64,000 nt of DNA from Agrobacterium tumefaciens (GCF_017726655.1 NZ_CP072309.1:62001-126000); one strand, 5' to 3'; shown: positions 35,985 to 44,759, counted from the first letter of the stretch. The notes: generated from the sequence alone by a model not told the origin. Numbers and translations are program-made.

Positions 35985-37848
35985 CACCATGACCAGACCC
36001 GCAATGGCCAGATTTAACCCGCTATACGGTAACCCGCTGAAAAGCCGCGCCGATGTGCGCCGGGCGCTAGATGACAGTTTCGCGCCGCTTCTCCGCTATT
36101 TTTCGCCAGGCGGCGCAAGGGTGACGCTGAGCGGCACCGCCGCACATTTCGACCGCGCCGCGGCTGATCTGGAAGGCTTTGCCCGGCCGCTATGGGGCAT
36201 CGCGCCGCTGGCGATGGGCGGCGATCCACTCGACCATTGGCCGCTTCTGGCACGCGGCATCGCTAATGGCACCGACCCTTCCCACCCTGAGTATTGGGGC
36301 GACGTACGCGAAAAAGACCAGCGACTTGTGGAGCTCGCGGCCATCGGATTTGCGCTGCGCCTTGCGCCGCAGCACCTTTGGGAGCCGCTGTCCGCTACAC
36401 AGAAAGACAATGTGCGCCGCTATCTCCTGGCAGCGCGCGAGCGCCAATACGCCGACAATAACTGGAAGTTTTTTCGCATCATGGTCGACATGGCGCTCGA
36501 CCATCTCGGTATCGAATTCGACCGCAGCCTGACCGAAACCTTTCAGAAGGAACTCGACGATTTCTATATAGCCGACGGCTGGTATCGCGATGGCAATTAC
36601 CGCCGCGTCGATCACTATATTGCCTTCGCCATGCATTTCTATGGCCTGATTTATGCGAAACTCAGCAAGCCGGGTGATGCTTATGCCGAACGTTACCGCG
36701 AACGCGCCCGCCTTTTCGCTGGCGATTTCGCCCGCTGGTTCGATAACGATGGCGGTACACTGGCTTTTGGTCGCTCCATGACCTACCGTTTTGCCTGCGG
36801 CGGTTTCTGGGCCGGCCTTGCCTTTGCCGACGAGGAGGCGCTGCCCTGGGGCGAGATCAAGGGGCTTTATCTGAGCCATCTGCGCTGGTGGGCGGACAAG
36901 CCGATTGCCGATCGCGACGGCGTGCTTTCCATCGGTTACGCCTATCCGCAGCTTACCATGTCGGAAAGCTATAATTCGGCCGGTTCGCCCTATTGGGCCT
37001 TCAAGGCTTTTTTGCCGCTCGCCCTGCCAGAAAGCCACCCCTTCTGGCAGGCGGAAGAAAAGCTGCCCGAACCATCCGCAAGCCCTAAGCCGCTTGTTCA
37101 TCCCGGCATGGTGGTGATGCGGACGAAGGGCAATGTCACCGCACTTTCCAGCGGCCAGGAAAACCTCGCCATGCGCGGCGGCCCTGAAAAATATGCCAAA
37201 TTCGCCTATTCCTCCCGTTATGGTTTCGGCGTCGAAGTGGATGAACGTGGTTTCAAGACCAATGGCTTCGACAATATTCTGGCCTTTTCCGACGACGGCC
37301 TGCATTACCGCGTGCGCGAAACCAACGAGAAGGTTCTGCTGGCGGGGGAAAACCTGCGCGCGACATGGAAGCCGTTTGCCGATGTCGCCGTTGAAACCAC
37401 GCTGGTTGTGGCTGGCGACTGGCATATCCGGCTGCACCGGATCACGTCCGAACGCCCCCTTTCCCTGATCGAAGGCGGCTTTGCAATCAACCGCAACGAT
37501 GGCGACGGCGATGCCTTGCGCGAAGAGACCGGACGGGCGACGGCCGATTGCGGGACCGATATTTCCGCCATTGTCGATCTTGGTTCGAGCATCACCCGGT
37601 ACGGCGTCGCGCTGAAAGCGCTTCCCAACACGAACCTCATCAACGCCAAGACCACGGTGCCGCAATTGCGGGGTGATATCCCCGCGGGGGACACTCTGCT
37701 TGCCTGTGCCGTCTTTGTCGGTGTCAGCGGGGCAGAAAGCAAGGAGGCACTGGCTTCTGTTCCGCGCCTCCCGGACCTCGAAACGCTTGATCGCCTGTTT
37801 GCTGATGAGGGAGCTCCGGTCAGCGCCATGGCAGGACTGCCGCAATGA
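35977..37848 (+). CDS. DUF2264-family protein, possible glycoside-degrading enzyme
   Basis: A 623-aa protein with no signal peptide. The first 370 residues are helix-rich with many Trp, Tyr and Arg-Asp patterns (Trp-Gly-Ile-Ala-Pro-Leu, Asp-Gly-Trp-Tyr-Arg-Asp-Gly-Asn-Tyr-Arg), suggesting an (alpha/alpha) toroid. The last 240 are beta-rich. This matches DUF2264 as I know it. I recall some members being assigned to a glycosidase family acting on glucuronosides (GH154), but I cannot verify that here. The start at 35977 follows GGAAGG and overlaps the lacI gene by 8 bp. The stop overlaps the next gene by 4 bp, so the product acts in the same pathway as the downstream dehydrogenase. Confidence 0.78.
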   Translation: MHDTMTRPAMARFNPLYGNPLKSRADVRRALDDSFAPLLRYFSPGGARVTLSGTAAHFDRAAADLEGFARPLWGIAPLAMGGDPLDHWPLLARGIANGTDPSHPEYWGDVREKDQRLVELAAIGFALRLAPQHLWEPLSATQKDNVRRYLLAARERQYADNNWKFFRIMVDMALDHLGIEFDRSLTETFQKELDDFYIADGWYRDGNYRRVDHYIAFAMHFYGLIYAKLSKPGDAYAERYRERARLFAGDFARWFDNDGGTLAFGRSMTYRFACGGFWAGLAFADEEALPWGEIKGLYLSHLRWWADKPIADRDGVLSIGYAYPQLTMSESYNSAGSPYWAFKAFLPLALPESHPFWQAEEKLPEPSASPKPLVHPGMVVMRTKGNVTALSSGQENLAMRGGPEKYAKFAYSSRYGFGVEVDERGFKTNGFDNILAFSDDGLHYRVRETNEKVLLAGENLRATWKPFADVAVETTLVVAGDWHIRLHRITSERPLSLIEGGFAINRNDGDGDALREETGRATADCGTDISAIVDLGSSITRYGVALKALPNTNLINAKTTVPQLRGDIPAGDTLLACAVFVGVSGAESKEALASVPRLPDLETLDRLFADEGAPVSAMAGLPQ

Positions 37849-38861
37849 CAAGCCCGCTTCCGCGTCTCAGTCTGGCGATGGATACCAAGCGAACACAGCA
37901 CGTGCTGACTTCGCAGGCATTGACCAAGCTTTCACAGATTGCCGATATACTCGATACTCTTCCGATCAGCGACTTCCACGATCCCGCGGTGCAAGAGCAG
38001 CTCGCGCAGACGGATATTCTTCTGACCGGCTGGGGCTGCCCGGAGATCGGGGTAAGGGAGCTCGCTTCGATGCCGCGGCTCAGGCTGATCTCCCATGCTG
38101 CCGGCACGGTCAAATATTTCCTGTCGCAAGCGGTGTTTGATCGGGGCATTACGGTGTGCAGCGCGGCCGAGGCGAACGCACAGCCGGTTGCCGAATTTTC
38201 GCTGGCGATGATCCTGCTCGCCGGTAAGAGAACCTTCGGCTTCCGGCGTCTTTATCTCGAACATCGTGGCCGCGGGCCCGTCGAGCAATTGCAGGCGCAG
38301 GCGATCGGCAATCTCGGTCTGACGGTCGGCATTGTCGGCGCCTCACGCATTGGGCGTCGGGTGATCAGCCTGTTGCAGCCCTTCGATCTCAACCTGATCC
38401 TGTTCGATCCACTTCTTGGCGCTGCGGAAGCGGAAAAACTCGGCGTGCGTCTCGTCCCACTCGATCAGTTGATGACCCTGAGCGATGTCATTTCCCTGCA
38501 TGCTCCCTCGCTGCCGCAGACACGGCATATGATCGGCGCTCCGGAACTCGCCCGCATGAAGGACGGCGCGACACTGATCAACACCGCTCGAGGCGCGCTG
38601 GTGGATGAAGCCGCGCTCCTAACCGAACTGAAAACCGGCCGCATCGAAGCCATCATCGACGTCACCGACCCGGAAGTGCCGCCACTGGATTCACCCTTTT
38701 ACACGCTTCCAAATGTCTTTCTCACTCCCCATATCGCCGGCGCCACCGGCCTTGAGCGGGCAAGGCTCGGAGAGATGGCCATCGCCGAGATCGAGCGCTT
38801 CTGCCTCGGCATGCCCTTGCAGCAGCAGGTCCGGCCGGAGCATCTGGAACTGATCGCATGA
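37845..38861 (+). CDS. D-2-hydroxyacid dehydrogenase family protein
   Basis: A 338-aa NAD(P)-dependent oxidoreductase. The nucleotide-binding turn is Gly-Ile-Val-Gly-Ala-Ser-Arg-Ile-Gly-Arg-Arg. The catalytic Arg is in Asn-Thr-Ala-Arg-Gly-Ala-Leu-Val-Asp-Glu and the His in Leu-Thr-Pro-His-Ile-Ala-Gly; the middle acidic residue is probably in Asp-Val-Thr-Asp-Pro-Glu. It starts in an ATGA overlap with the DUF2264 gene and ends in another with the TIM-barrel gene. The substrate is likely a sugar-derived 2-hydroxy or 2-keto acid, but could also be a keto-sugar. Confidence 0.87.
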   Translation: MTSPLPRLSLAMDTKRTQHVLTSQALTKLSQIADILDTLPISDFHDPAVQEQLAQTDILLTGWGCPEIGVRELASMPRLRLISHAAGTVKYFLSQAVFDRGITVCSAAEANAQPVAEFSLAMILLAGKRTFGFRRLYLEHRGRGPVEQLQAQAIGNLGLTVGIVGASRIGRRVISLLQPFDLNLILFDPLLGAAEAEKLGVRLVPLDQLMTLSDVISLHAPSLPQTRHMIGAPELARMKDGATLINTARGALVDEAALLTELKTGRIEAIIDVTDPEVPPLDSPFYTLPNVFLTPHIAGATGLERARLGEMAIAEIERFCLGMPLQQQVRPEHLELIA

Positions 38862-39634
38862 GGATGTTGCAGCCGGGCCTCTGCTCTGTCACCTTCCGCT
38901 CCCTGACGCCACAGGCCGTCATCGACCTTGCCGCCGCCAATGGCATCAAGGCAATCGAATGGGGCGGGGATGTCCATGTGCCGCCGGGCGACCTAGAAAA
39001 TGCGCGGCAGGTTGCGGCGCGGACAGCAGAAGCCGGTCTCTCGGTCTCGTCCTACGGTTCCTATATCTTCGCGCCGGATTTCACACCCGACGATGTGACC
39101 GCTGTGCTCGAAACGGCAGGGGCGCTCGGCACACGCCATATCCGTATTTGGCCCGGAAGCCGCAAGCGCCCTTCTACGGAATACTCTGCCGCCGAACGAC
39201 GGGATGCAACACAGGCGCTGGCGACAATCGCCGACAGGGCGAACGACTGCGGGATGACGGTCGGCCTCGAGTATCACCCCAACTCGCTGACCGACACCCT
39301 GCCCTCCGCGAAGCAACTGGCGCAGGATTTGCCGATGTCCAACCTGTTTTTCTACTGGCAGCCGGCACCCGGTCTGCCGCTGGAAGAGGCACTCGCGGAA
39401 ATATCCGCACTCGGTCCACGCATATGCCATCTGCATGTGTTCGCCTGGCTCTCCGACGCCAGCCGCCTGCCGCTTGCCGACCGCGCAGAGTACTGGCGGG
39501 CGTGCGTGGATGCATTGCCGGAAGGCGACTGGAAAAAACCGGCTTTCGCGATGCTTGAATTCGTCAAAGGCGACGATGCCGGACAGTTCGCGGAAGATGC
39601 GGCGGTTCTCACCGACATTCTTTATAGAATATAG
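38858..39634 (+). CDS. Sugar phosphate isomerase/epimerase-family TIM barrel
   Basis: A 258-aa xylose-isomerase-like TIM barrel. Likely metal ligands are Glu in Gly-Leu-Glu-Tyr-His-Pro-Asn, His in His-Leu-His-Val-Phe, and Glu in Met-Leu-Glu-Phe-Val-Lys-Gly-Asp. Family members epimerise or isomerise sugars, or cleave oxidised glycosides. It is last in the lacI, DUF2264, dehydrogenase, isomerase operon and overlaps the previous gene by 4 bp. Confidence 0.85.
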   Translation: MRMLQPGLCSVTFRSLTPQAVIDLAAANGIKAIEWGGDVHVPPGDLENARQVAARTAEAGLSVSSYGSYIFAPDFTPDDVTAVLETAGALGTRHIRIWPGSRKRPSTEYSAAERRDATQALATIADRANDCGMTVGLEYHPNSLTDTLPSAKQLAQDLPMSNLFFYWQPAPGLPLEEALAEISALGPRICHLHVFAWLSDASRLPLADRAEYWRACVDALPEGDWKKPAFAMLEFVKGDDAGQFAEDAAVLTDILYRI

Positions 39635-39679
39635 AGCCCGACTACCACTTACCGGAGATATGCTTGTCTGCCTCCCTTC

Positions 39680-39704
39680 ACATAGTGAAATTTATGCACT
39701 ATGT
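39680..39704. promoter_or_regulatory. 25-bp inverted repeat before the DUF4160/HTH pair
   Basis: ACATAGTG and CACTATGT flank a 9-nt loop (AAATTTATG), 24 bp upstream of the DUF4160 start. It could be the autoregulatory operator of the HTH protein or, since TTTATT follows, a terminator for the upstream operon. Confidence 0.5.
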
Positions 39705-39727
39705 TTTATTGGTGCCGTGGAGGCTGC

Positions 39728-39988
39728 ATGGGCAAGCTGGTTCAGATCGGGAACATCATCATACGCGTCTATGCGAATGACCACTTACCGCCCCACTTCC
39801 ACATTATAACACCGGACGCTGATGCTCTTGTCGATATTGGAACGCTGGAGATTTTGCGCGGCAAGCTATCCCGCAGGGCTGAAGCCGAAGCTTTGGCATG
39901 GGCGAGAAGTAATGGGAACCTGATTGTCAATGAATGGAATAGGACGAACCCGCGTTTTCCCATTGTAGGAAGGGGAAAGAAGTCATGA
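39728..39988 (+). CDS. DUF4160-family small protein (possible toxin-side partner)
   Basis: An 86-aa protein with the DUF4160 signature: Ile-Ile-Ile-Arg-Val-Tyr-Ala-Asn-Asp-His-Leu-Pro-Pro-His-Phe-His, then a Glu-rich helix and Trp-x-x-x-Asn. The start at 39728 has GGAGG upstream; the frame begins at 39701. It overlaps the DUF2442/HTH gene by 4 bp. Such pairs are widespread in bacteria and have been suggested to be toxin-antitoxin-like, without clear proof. Confidence 0.82.
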   Translation: MGKLVQIGNIIIRVYANDHLPPHFHIITPDADALVDIGTLEILRGKLSRRAEAEALAWARSNGNLIVNEWNRTNPRFPIVGRGKKS

Positions 39989-40464
39989 CACCACGCATCA
40001 AAACCATCCTGCCCAAACCGCCTTGCACGCTCATCATCGACTGGGCGGACGGGAGCCAGTCGACCGCGGATCTGACAGGATGGATAGCGACCGGAGGAGA
40101 ATTGCTCAATCCGCTCCATTCGGCAGAGATCTGGCAGACCGCGACAGTCGCCGACTATGGCGCGACTGTAGAATGGGACGGAGACGACCTGGCAATCGAT
40201 GCCTATCACCTTTACCAGATCGCTGAGGACCAGCGGGACTTCGATGTGGACGACCTGCGTAAATGGCAGGAGGAAATCGGCCTTTCCAACAATGAGGCGG
40301 CGGATTTTCTCGGCGTCACGTTACGGACGTGGAACAACTATCGTGCAGGCACGCCCGTAAGCCACGCGGTCAAGATGCTGTTGCGGGCCACCCAGCGCGA
40401 CCCGCTTCTCATGCATGCGCATTTCCGGCCACGCCGTCCCGGACGCCCGAAACACGCGGCGTAA
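39985..40464 (+). CDS. DUF2442 protein with C-terminal helix-turn-helix
   Basis: A 159-aa protein. Residues 1-75 fit DUF2442 (Leu-Ile-Ile-Asp-Trp-Ala-Asp-Gly-Ser, Trp-Gln-Thr-Ala-Thr-Val, Val-Glu-Trp-Asp-Gly-Asp-Asp). Residues 88-140 are an XRE-type helix-turn-helix (Leu-Ser-Asn-Asn-Glu-Ala-Ala-Asp-Phe-Leu-Gly-Val-Thr-Leu-Arg-Thr-Trp-Asn-Asn-Tyr). The tail is Arg/Pro-rich. Coupled by ATGA to the DUF4160 gene, it is the likely antitoxin/autoregulator. It ends 17 bp from the convergent ABC ATPase gene. Confidence 0.82.
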   Translation: MTPRIKTILPKPPCTLIIDWADGSQSTADLTGWIATGGELLNPLHSAEIWQTATVADYGATVEWDGDDLAIDAYHLYQIAEDQRDFDVDDLRKWQEEIGLSNNEAADFLGVTLRTWNNYRAGTPVSHAVKMLLRATQRDPLLMHAHFRPRRPGRPKHAA

Positions 40465-40481
40465 GACGGCTGCCGGCAGCG

Positions 40482-41555
40482 CTATATCCGCCGTCCATCC
40501 GCCCCGAACAGATGAGTCTTCGAAAGATCGAACGCAAAGGGAATGGTCTCGCCGACGCGGATCTGGCGCTGGCCGTCCAGCAGCACGGTGGCGGGCTGGC
40601 CGTCGGGGGTGTTGGTGTAAACCACCGTCGAGCCGCCGAGATGTTCCACAAGCTGGATGGAGGCTTCGCCGAGCGAGGATGGGGCCTGCGGGTTCACATG
40701 TTCCGGGCGCACGCCGAAGGTGAGCGGTTCCCCCTGCTGCGCGGCGACCGGTTTTTCCAATACGATGCGCTGTCCCGCCACTTCAATGGTGCGGTTGGAG
40801 GTGTCGCCTGGAGCCACCTTTGCGGAGAGGAAATTCATCTTCGGCGAGCCGATGAAACCGGCCACGAACTGGTTGGCGGGATTGTTGTAAAGATCGAGCG
40901 GCCGACCGACCTGCATGATCCGGCCGTCGCGCAGCACGACGATCTTGTCGGCCATGGTCATGGCTTCCACCTGGTCGTGCGTCACATAGATCATCGTGCT
41001 GCCGAGCGTCTGGTGCAGCTTGGCGATTTCAACACGCATCTGCACGCGCAGCTCCGCGTCGAGGTTGGAGAGCGGTTCGTCGAACAGAAAGATTTTCGGC
41101 TCGCGCACGATGGCGCGACCAATGGCGACACGCTGGCGCTGGCCGCCGGAAAGCGCCTTCGGCTTGCGCTGCAACAGCGGCCCGATCTGCAGGATATCGG
41201 CGGCCTTCTGCACGCGTGCCTCGACTTCCGGTTTTTTGTAGCCCGCCGTTTCCAGCCCGAAGGCGAGGTTCTTGTAGACGCTCATATGCGGATAGAGCGC
41301 ATAGGACTGGAAGACCATGGCGATGCCGCGTTTCGATGCGGCGGTTTCGTTGACCCTCTCACCGTCGATGCGAAGATCCCCTTCGGAGATTTCCTCAAGC
41401 CCGGCGATCATGCGCAGAAGCGTGGATTTGCCACAGCCCGAAGGGCCGACAAAAACGGTGAACTCGCCCGGCTCGATCTTGAGATCGATGCCGTGGATGA
41501 CCGGAAAAGCGCCGAACCGCTTGACGATTTTTTCGAGCGTAATGCTGCTTGCCAT
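40482..41555 (-). CDS. Sugar ABC transporter ATPase, UgpC-type
   Basis: A 357-aa ATPase. Walker A is Gly-Pro-Ser-Gly-Cys-Gly-Lys-Ser, the signature is Leu-Ser-Gly-Gly-Gln-Arg-Gln-Arg, Walker B is Phe-Leu-Phe-Asp-Glu-Pro-Leu-Ser-Asn-Leu-Asp, and the switch His is in Val-Thr-His-Asp-Gln. A C-terminal TOBE/OB regulatory domain follows. It is the last gene of the binding protein, permease, permease, ATPase set, separated by 86 bp with a hairpin. It may also serve the orphan binding protein at 33515. Confidence 0.93.
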   Translation of the reverse strand: MASSITLEKIVKRFGAFPVIHGIDLKIEPGEFTVFVGPSGCGKSTLLRMIAGLEEISEGDLRIDGERVNETAASKRGIAMVFQSYALYPHMSVYKNLAFGLETAGYKKPEVEARVQKAADILQIGPLLQRKPKALSGGQRQRVAIGRAIVREPKIFLFDEPLSNLDAELRVQMRVEIAKLHQTLGSTMIYVTHDQVEAMTMADKIVVLRDGRIMQVGRPLDLYNNPANQFVAGFIGSPKMNFLSAKVAPGDTSNRTIEVAGQRIVLEKPVAAQQGEPLTFGVRPEHVNPQAPSSLGEASIQLVEHLGGSTVVYTNTPDGQPATVLLDGQRQIRVGETIPFAFDLSKTHLFGADGRRI

Positions 41556-41568
41556 GCTGTTTCTCCCG

Positions 41569-41602
41569 ACTGTCGCGCCGCATGCGGGACGGCTGCGACA
41601 GT
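41569..41602 (-). terminator. Intercistronic hairpin between permease and ATPase genes
   Basis: ACTGTCGC and GCGACAGT form a perfect 8-bp stem, with an inner CCGCATGCGG palindrome. There is no T run. It more likely limits or stabilises the transcript segment than ends it fully. Confidence 0.4.
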
Positions 41603-41641
41603 GTTGATTGTCTTAAAGTGCGTTCCCGATCCGGGTCCCGT

Positions 41642-42517
41642 TCAGCGTTTCATTCCTGTCGTCGCGATGCCTTCAATCAGCAGCCGTTGGAAGAACAGGA
41701 AAAACAGGAAGACGGGCACCAGCGACAGGTTGGACATGGCGAAAAGCGAGGTCCAGTCCGAACTGCCGGTGGAATCCACGAAGGACCTGAGGCCGAGCTG
41801 CACGGTGTAGGTGTTGATGTCGTTCAGATAGATCAGCGGACCGAAAAAATCGTCCCAGGTCCAGATGAAGGAAAAGATGGCGGCGGTTGCCAGAACCGGC
41901 AACGACAAGGGCAACATGATCTTCCAGTAGATGCGGAAGGGCGAGCAGCCATCCATGACCGCCGCCTCGTCCAGTTCACGCGGAATGCCGCGGAAGAACT
42001 GCACCATCAGGAAGATGAAGAAGGCGTCCGTCGCCAGATACTTCGGCAGGATCAGCGGCAGCGAGGTGTTCACCCAGCCCATTTCAAGGAACAGGATATA
42101 TTGCGGGATGAGCACGACGTGATAGGGCAGCATCAGGGTGCCGAGCATCAGCGCGAACCAGAAATTGCGTCCACCGAACCGCAGCCTCGCAAAAGCAAAG
42201 GCGGTGAGCGAGCAGCCGACCACATTGCCGATGGTGGCGAGCACCGAGATGAAGAAGGAGTTCCAGAAGAACTGACCGAAACTCACCTGCAGCCCGGTCC
42301 AGCCACGGATATAACCGCCGATATCGACCGACGAGGGGATGAGCGACGAAGAACCGAACAGCTCATCCTGTGGACGGAACGAACCTGAAATCATCCACAG
42401 GATCGGATAGAGCATCGCGAATGATGCGATGATCAGCGCCGTGTGGAGCATCACCGATTTCAGCGGCGAGCGTTGCGGGCCTTGACCCGGTCGGGGGGCG
42501 GTAACAGCGTCAGTCAT
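41642..42517 (-). CDS. Sugar ABC transporter permease, MalG-type
   Basis: A 291-aa inner-membrane permease with six helices and the EAA loop Glu-Leu-Asp-Glu-Ala-Ala-Val-Met-Asp-Gly-Cys-Ser. The C-terminus (Leu-Ile-Glu-Gly-Ile-Ala-Thr-Thr-Gly-Met-Lys) is typical of CUT1 MalG/LacG-type proteins. Its start overlaps the preceding permease gene by 8 bp, so the two are translated together. Confidence 0.92.
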   Translation of the reverse strand: MTDAVTAPRPGQGPQRSPLKSVMLHTALIIASFAMLYPILWMISGSFRPQDELFGSSSLIPSSVDIGGYIRGWTGLQVSFGQFFWNSFFISVLATIGNVVGCSLTAFAFARLRFGGRNFWFALMLGTLMLPYHVVLIPQYILFLEMGWVNTSLPLILPKYLATDAFFIFLMVQFFRGIPRELDEAAVMDGCSPFRIYWKIMLPLSLPVLATAAIFSFIWTWDDFFGPLIYLNDINTYTVQLGLRSFVDSTGSSDWTSLFAMSNLSLVPVFLFFLFFQRLLIEGIATTGMKR

Positions 42518-43463
42518 CGTAATGTACCCAGTATTTTGCGCTGAGGAACGAGAAGGCCGTGAACAGCGAGATGATGATCACCAGTATCCAGGCAAGCGCC
42601 GAGGCATAGCCCATGCGGAAGAAACCGAAAGCTTCCTGATAGAGGTAGAGCGTGTAGAACAGCGTCGAATTGATGGGCCCACCCGTGCCTTCGGAGATGA
42701 TGAAGGCTGGCGTGAAGGCCTTGAAGGCGTCGATGGTCTGGATGACAGCGTTGAAAAAGATCACCGGCGTCAGAAGGGGCAGCGTAATACGGAAGAACTG
42801 CCGCACTTTGCTCGCGCCATCGATTTCGGCGGCCTCGTACATATCCTGCGGAATTTGTCTCAGACCAGCGAGGAAGATGATCATCGGCGAACCGAACTGC
42901 CAGACCGACAGGATGACCAGAGTGTAGATCGAATAATCCGGATTGGAAATCCAGCTCGGTCCCTCGTAACCGAAAGCCTGCCAGAGGATCATGTTGACGA
43001 GACCGTCAGAGGCGAAAAGCTGGCGCCAGAGAACGGCGATTGCGACACTCGAACCCAGCAGCGACGGCAGATAGAAGATTGCCCGGTAGAGGGTGAGACC
43101 GCGAATGCCGCGATTGAAAGCGAGCGCCACCAGCAGCGCGAAGATCAGCTTCAGCGGCACCGACAGCAGCACATAGGTAAAGGTGACCTGCATGGCGGCG
43201 GCAAATTTCGGGTCGGCCGTGGCGATGCGCACATAATTGGCCGCACCAACCCAGTCCGGCGACTGCAACAGGTCGTAATTGGTGAAAGACAGATAAAGCG
43301 ACGCAAGCGCCGGGCCGAGGGTAAGGCCGAAAAAGCCGATGAGCCAGGGCAGAAGAAACAGGTAGGCGTGAATGTTGCGGTCGAACATCCGCCTCATGCC
43401 GCCCCGCTTCGGGAGAGCCGCGCCACGGCTCTCCCCCACAAGAGTTTCAGATCGAAAGGCCAT
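42510..43463 (-). CDS. Sugar ABC transporter permease, MalF-type
   Basis: A 317-aa inner-membrane permease with six helices and the EAA loop Met-Tyr-Glu-Ala-Ala-Glu-Ile-Asp-Gly-Ala-Ser. It has the usual CUT1 first-helix segment Ala-Tyr-Leu-Phe-Leu-Leu-Pro-Trp-Leu-Ile-Gly-Phe and a Gly-Gly-Pro loop. It follows the binding-protein gene by 6 bp and forms the channel with the next permease. Confidence 0.92.
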   Translation of the reverse strand: MAFRSETLVGESRGAALPKRGGMRRMFDRNIHAYLFLLPWLIGFFGLTLGPALASLYLSFTNYDLLQSPDWVGAANYVRIATADPKFAAAMQVTFTYVLLSVPLKLIFALLVALAFNRGIRGLTLYRAIFYLPSLLGSSVAIAVLWRQLFASDGLVNMILWQAFGYEGPSWISNPDYSIYTLVILSVWQFGSPMIIFLAGLRQIPQDMYEAAEIDGASKVRQFFRITLPLLTPVIFFNAVIQTIDAFKAFTPAFIISEGTGGPINSTLFYTLYLYQEAFGFFRMGYASALAWILVIIISLFTAFSFLSAKYWVHYDD

Positions 43464-43469
43464 AAACCA

Positions 43470-44759
43470 TCACTTCCGTTTGATAACGGTTTCGGATTCC
43501 TTGACGAGGCGGTCACCGCCTTCTTTCGGGGTGATCTTGCCGAAGCCGACTTCTTCCGCCGTACGTTTCAGGACAAAGGCAAACTCCCCCGCCCCCGGAG
43601 GCGGCGCCGGCGGCAGATCGCCGACGCCGGGGGTAATCTCGGCGATATATTCCACCATGCTCTTGCTGACTTCATCGAGCTTGGGGGTAAGCGCATTGCG
43701 CATGGATTCCGAAGCAGGAACACCGCGCTCCACACCGAGAATATCGATACCCTCAGGTTCCGCGACGAGGAAATTGATGAAACCAACCGCCTGCTCGATG
43801 CCGGCGCTGCCGGCGGCAACGCTGATCAACATGGAGGGCTTGAGGTAGTGGCCGGATGGGCCATCCTTCGTGCTCTTTGGATAAGAGCTTATCGCCAGCT
43901 TCGCCTTGTTGAGCTTCTGATAACCGACGAACTGGTTGGAATGAGCAAATGCGGTTGCCGCTTTGCCCGTCGTCAGGGGGTTCGTTTCTATGTTGAGCTG
44001 GTCGAGTGCCTGCACATCGGCGGGCACGCAGGCGCCGCTCTTGCGCAGATCCGCCCAGAGCGTGAACCATTTGGTCGCGTCAGCAGGATCGAAGCCGATG
44101 CCGCCATCCTGCGTATAAAGCGACTTGCCGTTCTGGCGAAGCCAGTTTTCGAAGCTCGGTTCCACGCCGCTCGCATCGGCCGTGGCATAATAACCGGGTT
44201 TCGGCTTATTCTTGCTGAGCTTGGCGGCGTTTTCGGCAAACTCTTCCCAGGTCTGGCCGATCGCTGGCGGTGTCGCGCCGGATTTTTCCCAGGCCGCCTT
44301 GTCGAAGAAAACGGCGCTGGAATTGACGCCGAGATTGATGCCGTAAAGCTTGCCATCGACCCTGCCGGAATCGATGTTCATCTTGCCGAAATCCTCGATC
44401 TTCAGGCCCTTGCCAATATACTCGTCCAGCGGCGCAAGCGCGCCGCGACGGCCATATTCGAAGATGTAGCGATAATCCATCTGGATCAGGTCAGGCGCAT
44501 TGCGGCCCGCCACCTGGGTGGCAAGGCGCGGCCAGTAATCGCTCCAGCCGGCGAATTCCCCGGCAATGTCGAGATCCGGCTTAACCTGCTTATAGGCTGC
44601 TATCGCCTTGTTGGTGCGATCGGCGCGCTCCTGCGAACCCCACCACAACATGCGAAGTCGCGCGGCCTGCGCCTGCGCCGACCCTCCTCCAAATGCTGCT
44701 AGCGACAGGGCAGCAAGCCCCGCTGAAAGCACACTTCTCCTGTGAAGCATCACGGACAT
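43470..44759 (-). CDS. Sugar ABC transporter binding protein of the TetR-linked operon
   Basis: A 429-aa periplasmic binding protein. Its signal (His-Arg-Arg-Ser-Val-Leu-Ser-Ala-Gly) ends Ser-Ala-Gln-Ala. It has CUT1 features: Met-Leu-Trp-Trp-Gly-Ser, Asp-Leu-Asp-Ile-Ala-Gly-Glu, and Val-Asp-Gly-Lys-Leu-Tyr-Gly-Ile-Asn-Leu-Gly-Val-Asn-Ser. It is a paralogue of the orphan protein at 33515. The start at 44759 is set by GGGAGGAG upstream; the frame is open to 44855. It is divergent from the TetR gene, with a candidate operator in the gap, and leads the transporter operon. Confidence 0.92.
   Translation of the reverse strand: MSVMLHRRSVLSAGLAALSLAAFGGGSAQAQAARLRMLWWGSQERADRTNKAIAAYKQVKPDLDIAGEFAGWSDYWPRLATQVAGRNAPDLIQMDYRYIFEYGRRGALAPLDEYIGKGLKIEDFGKMNIDSGRVDGKLYGINLGVNSSAVFFDKAAWEKSGATPPAIGQTWEEFAENAAKLSKNKPKPGYYATADASGVEPSFENWLRQNGKSLYTQDGGIGFDPADATKWFTLWADLRKSGACVPADVQALDQLNIETNPLTTGKAATAFAHSNQFVGYQKLNKAKLAISSYPKSTKDGPSGHYLKPSMLISVAAGSAGIEQAVGFINFLVAEPEGIDILGVERGVPASESMRNALTPKLDEVSKSMVEYIAEITPGVGDLPPAPPPGAGEFAFVLKRTAEEVGFGKITPKEGGDRLVKESETVIKRK

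Noticed and set aside
36190..37851. 553-codon minus-strand frame opposite DUF2264
   Set aside because: It is a mirror of a GC-rich gene; the plus-strand frame has operon overlaps and a ribosome site, this one has neither.
42522..44702. 726-codon plus-strand frame through the permease and binding-protein genes
   Set aside because: The minus-strand genes there have clear family motifs; the plus-strand translation is only a shadow.
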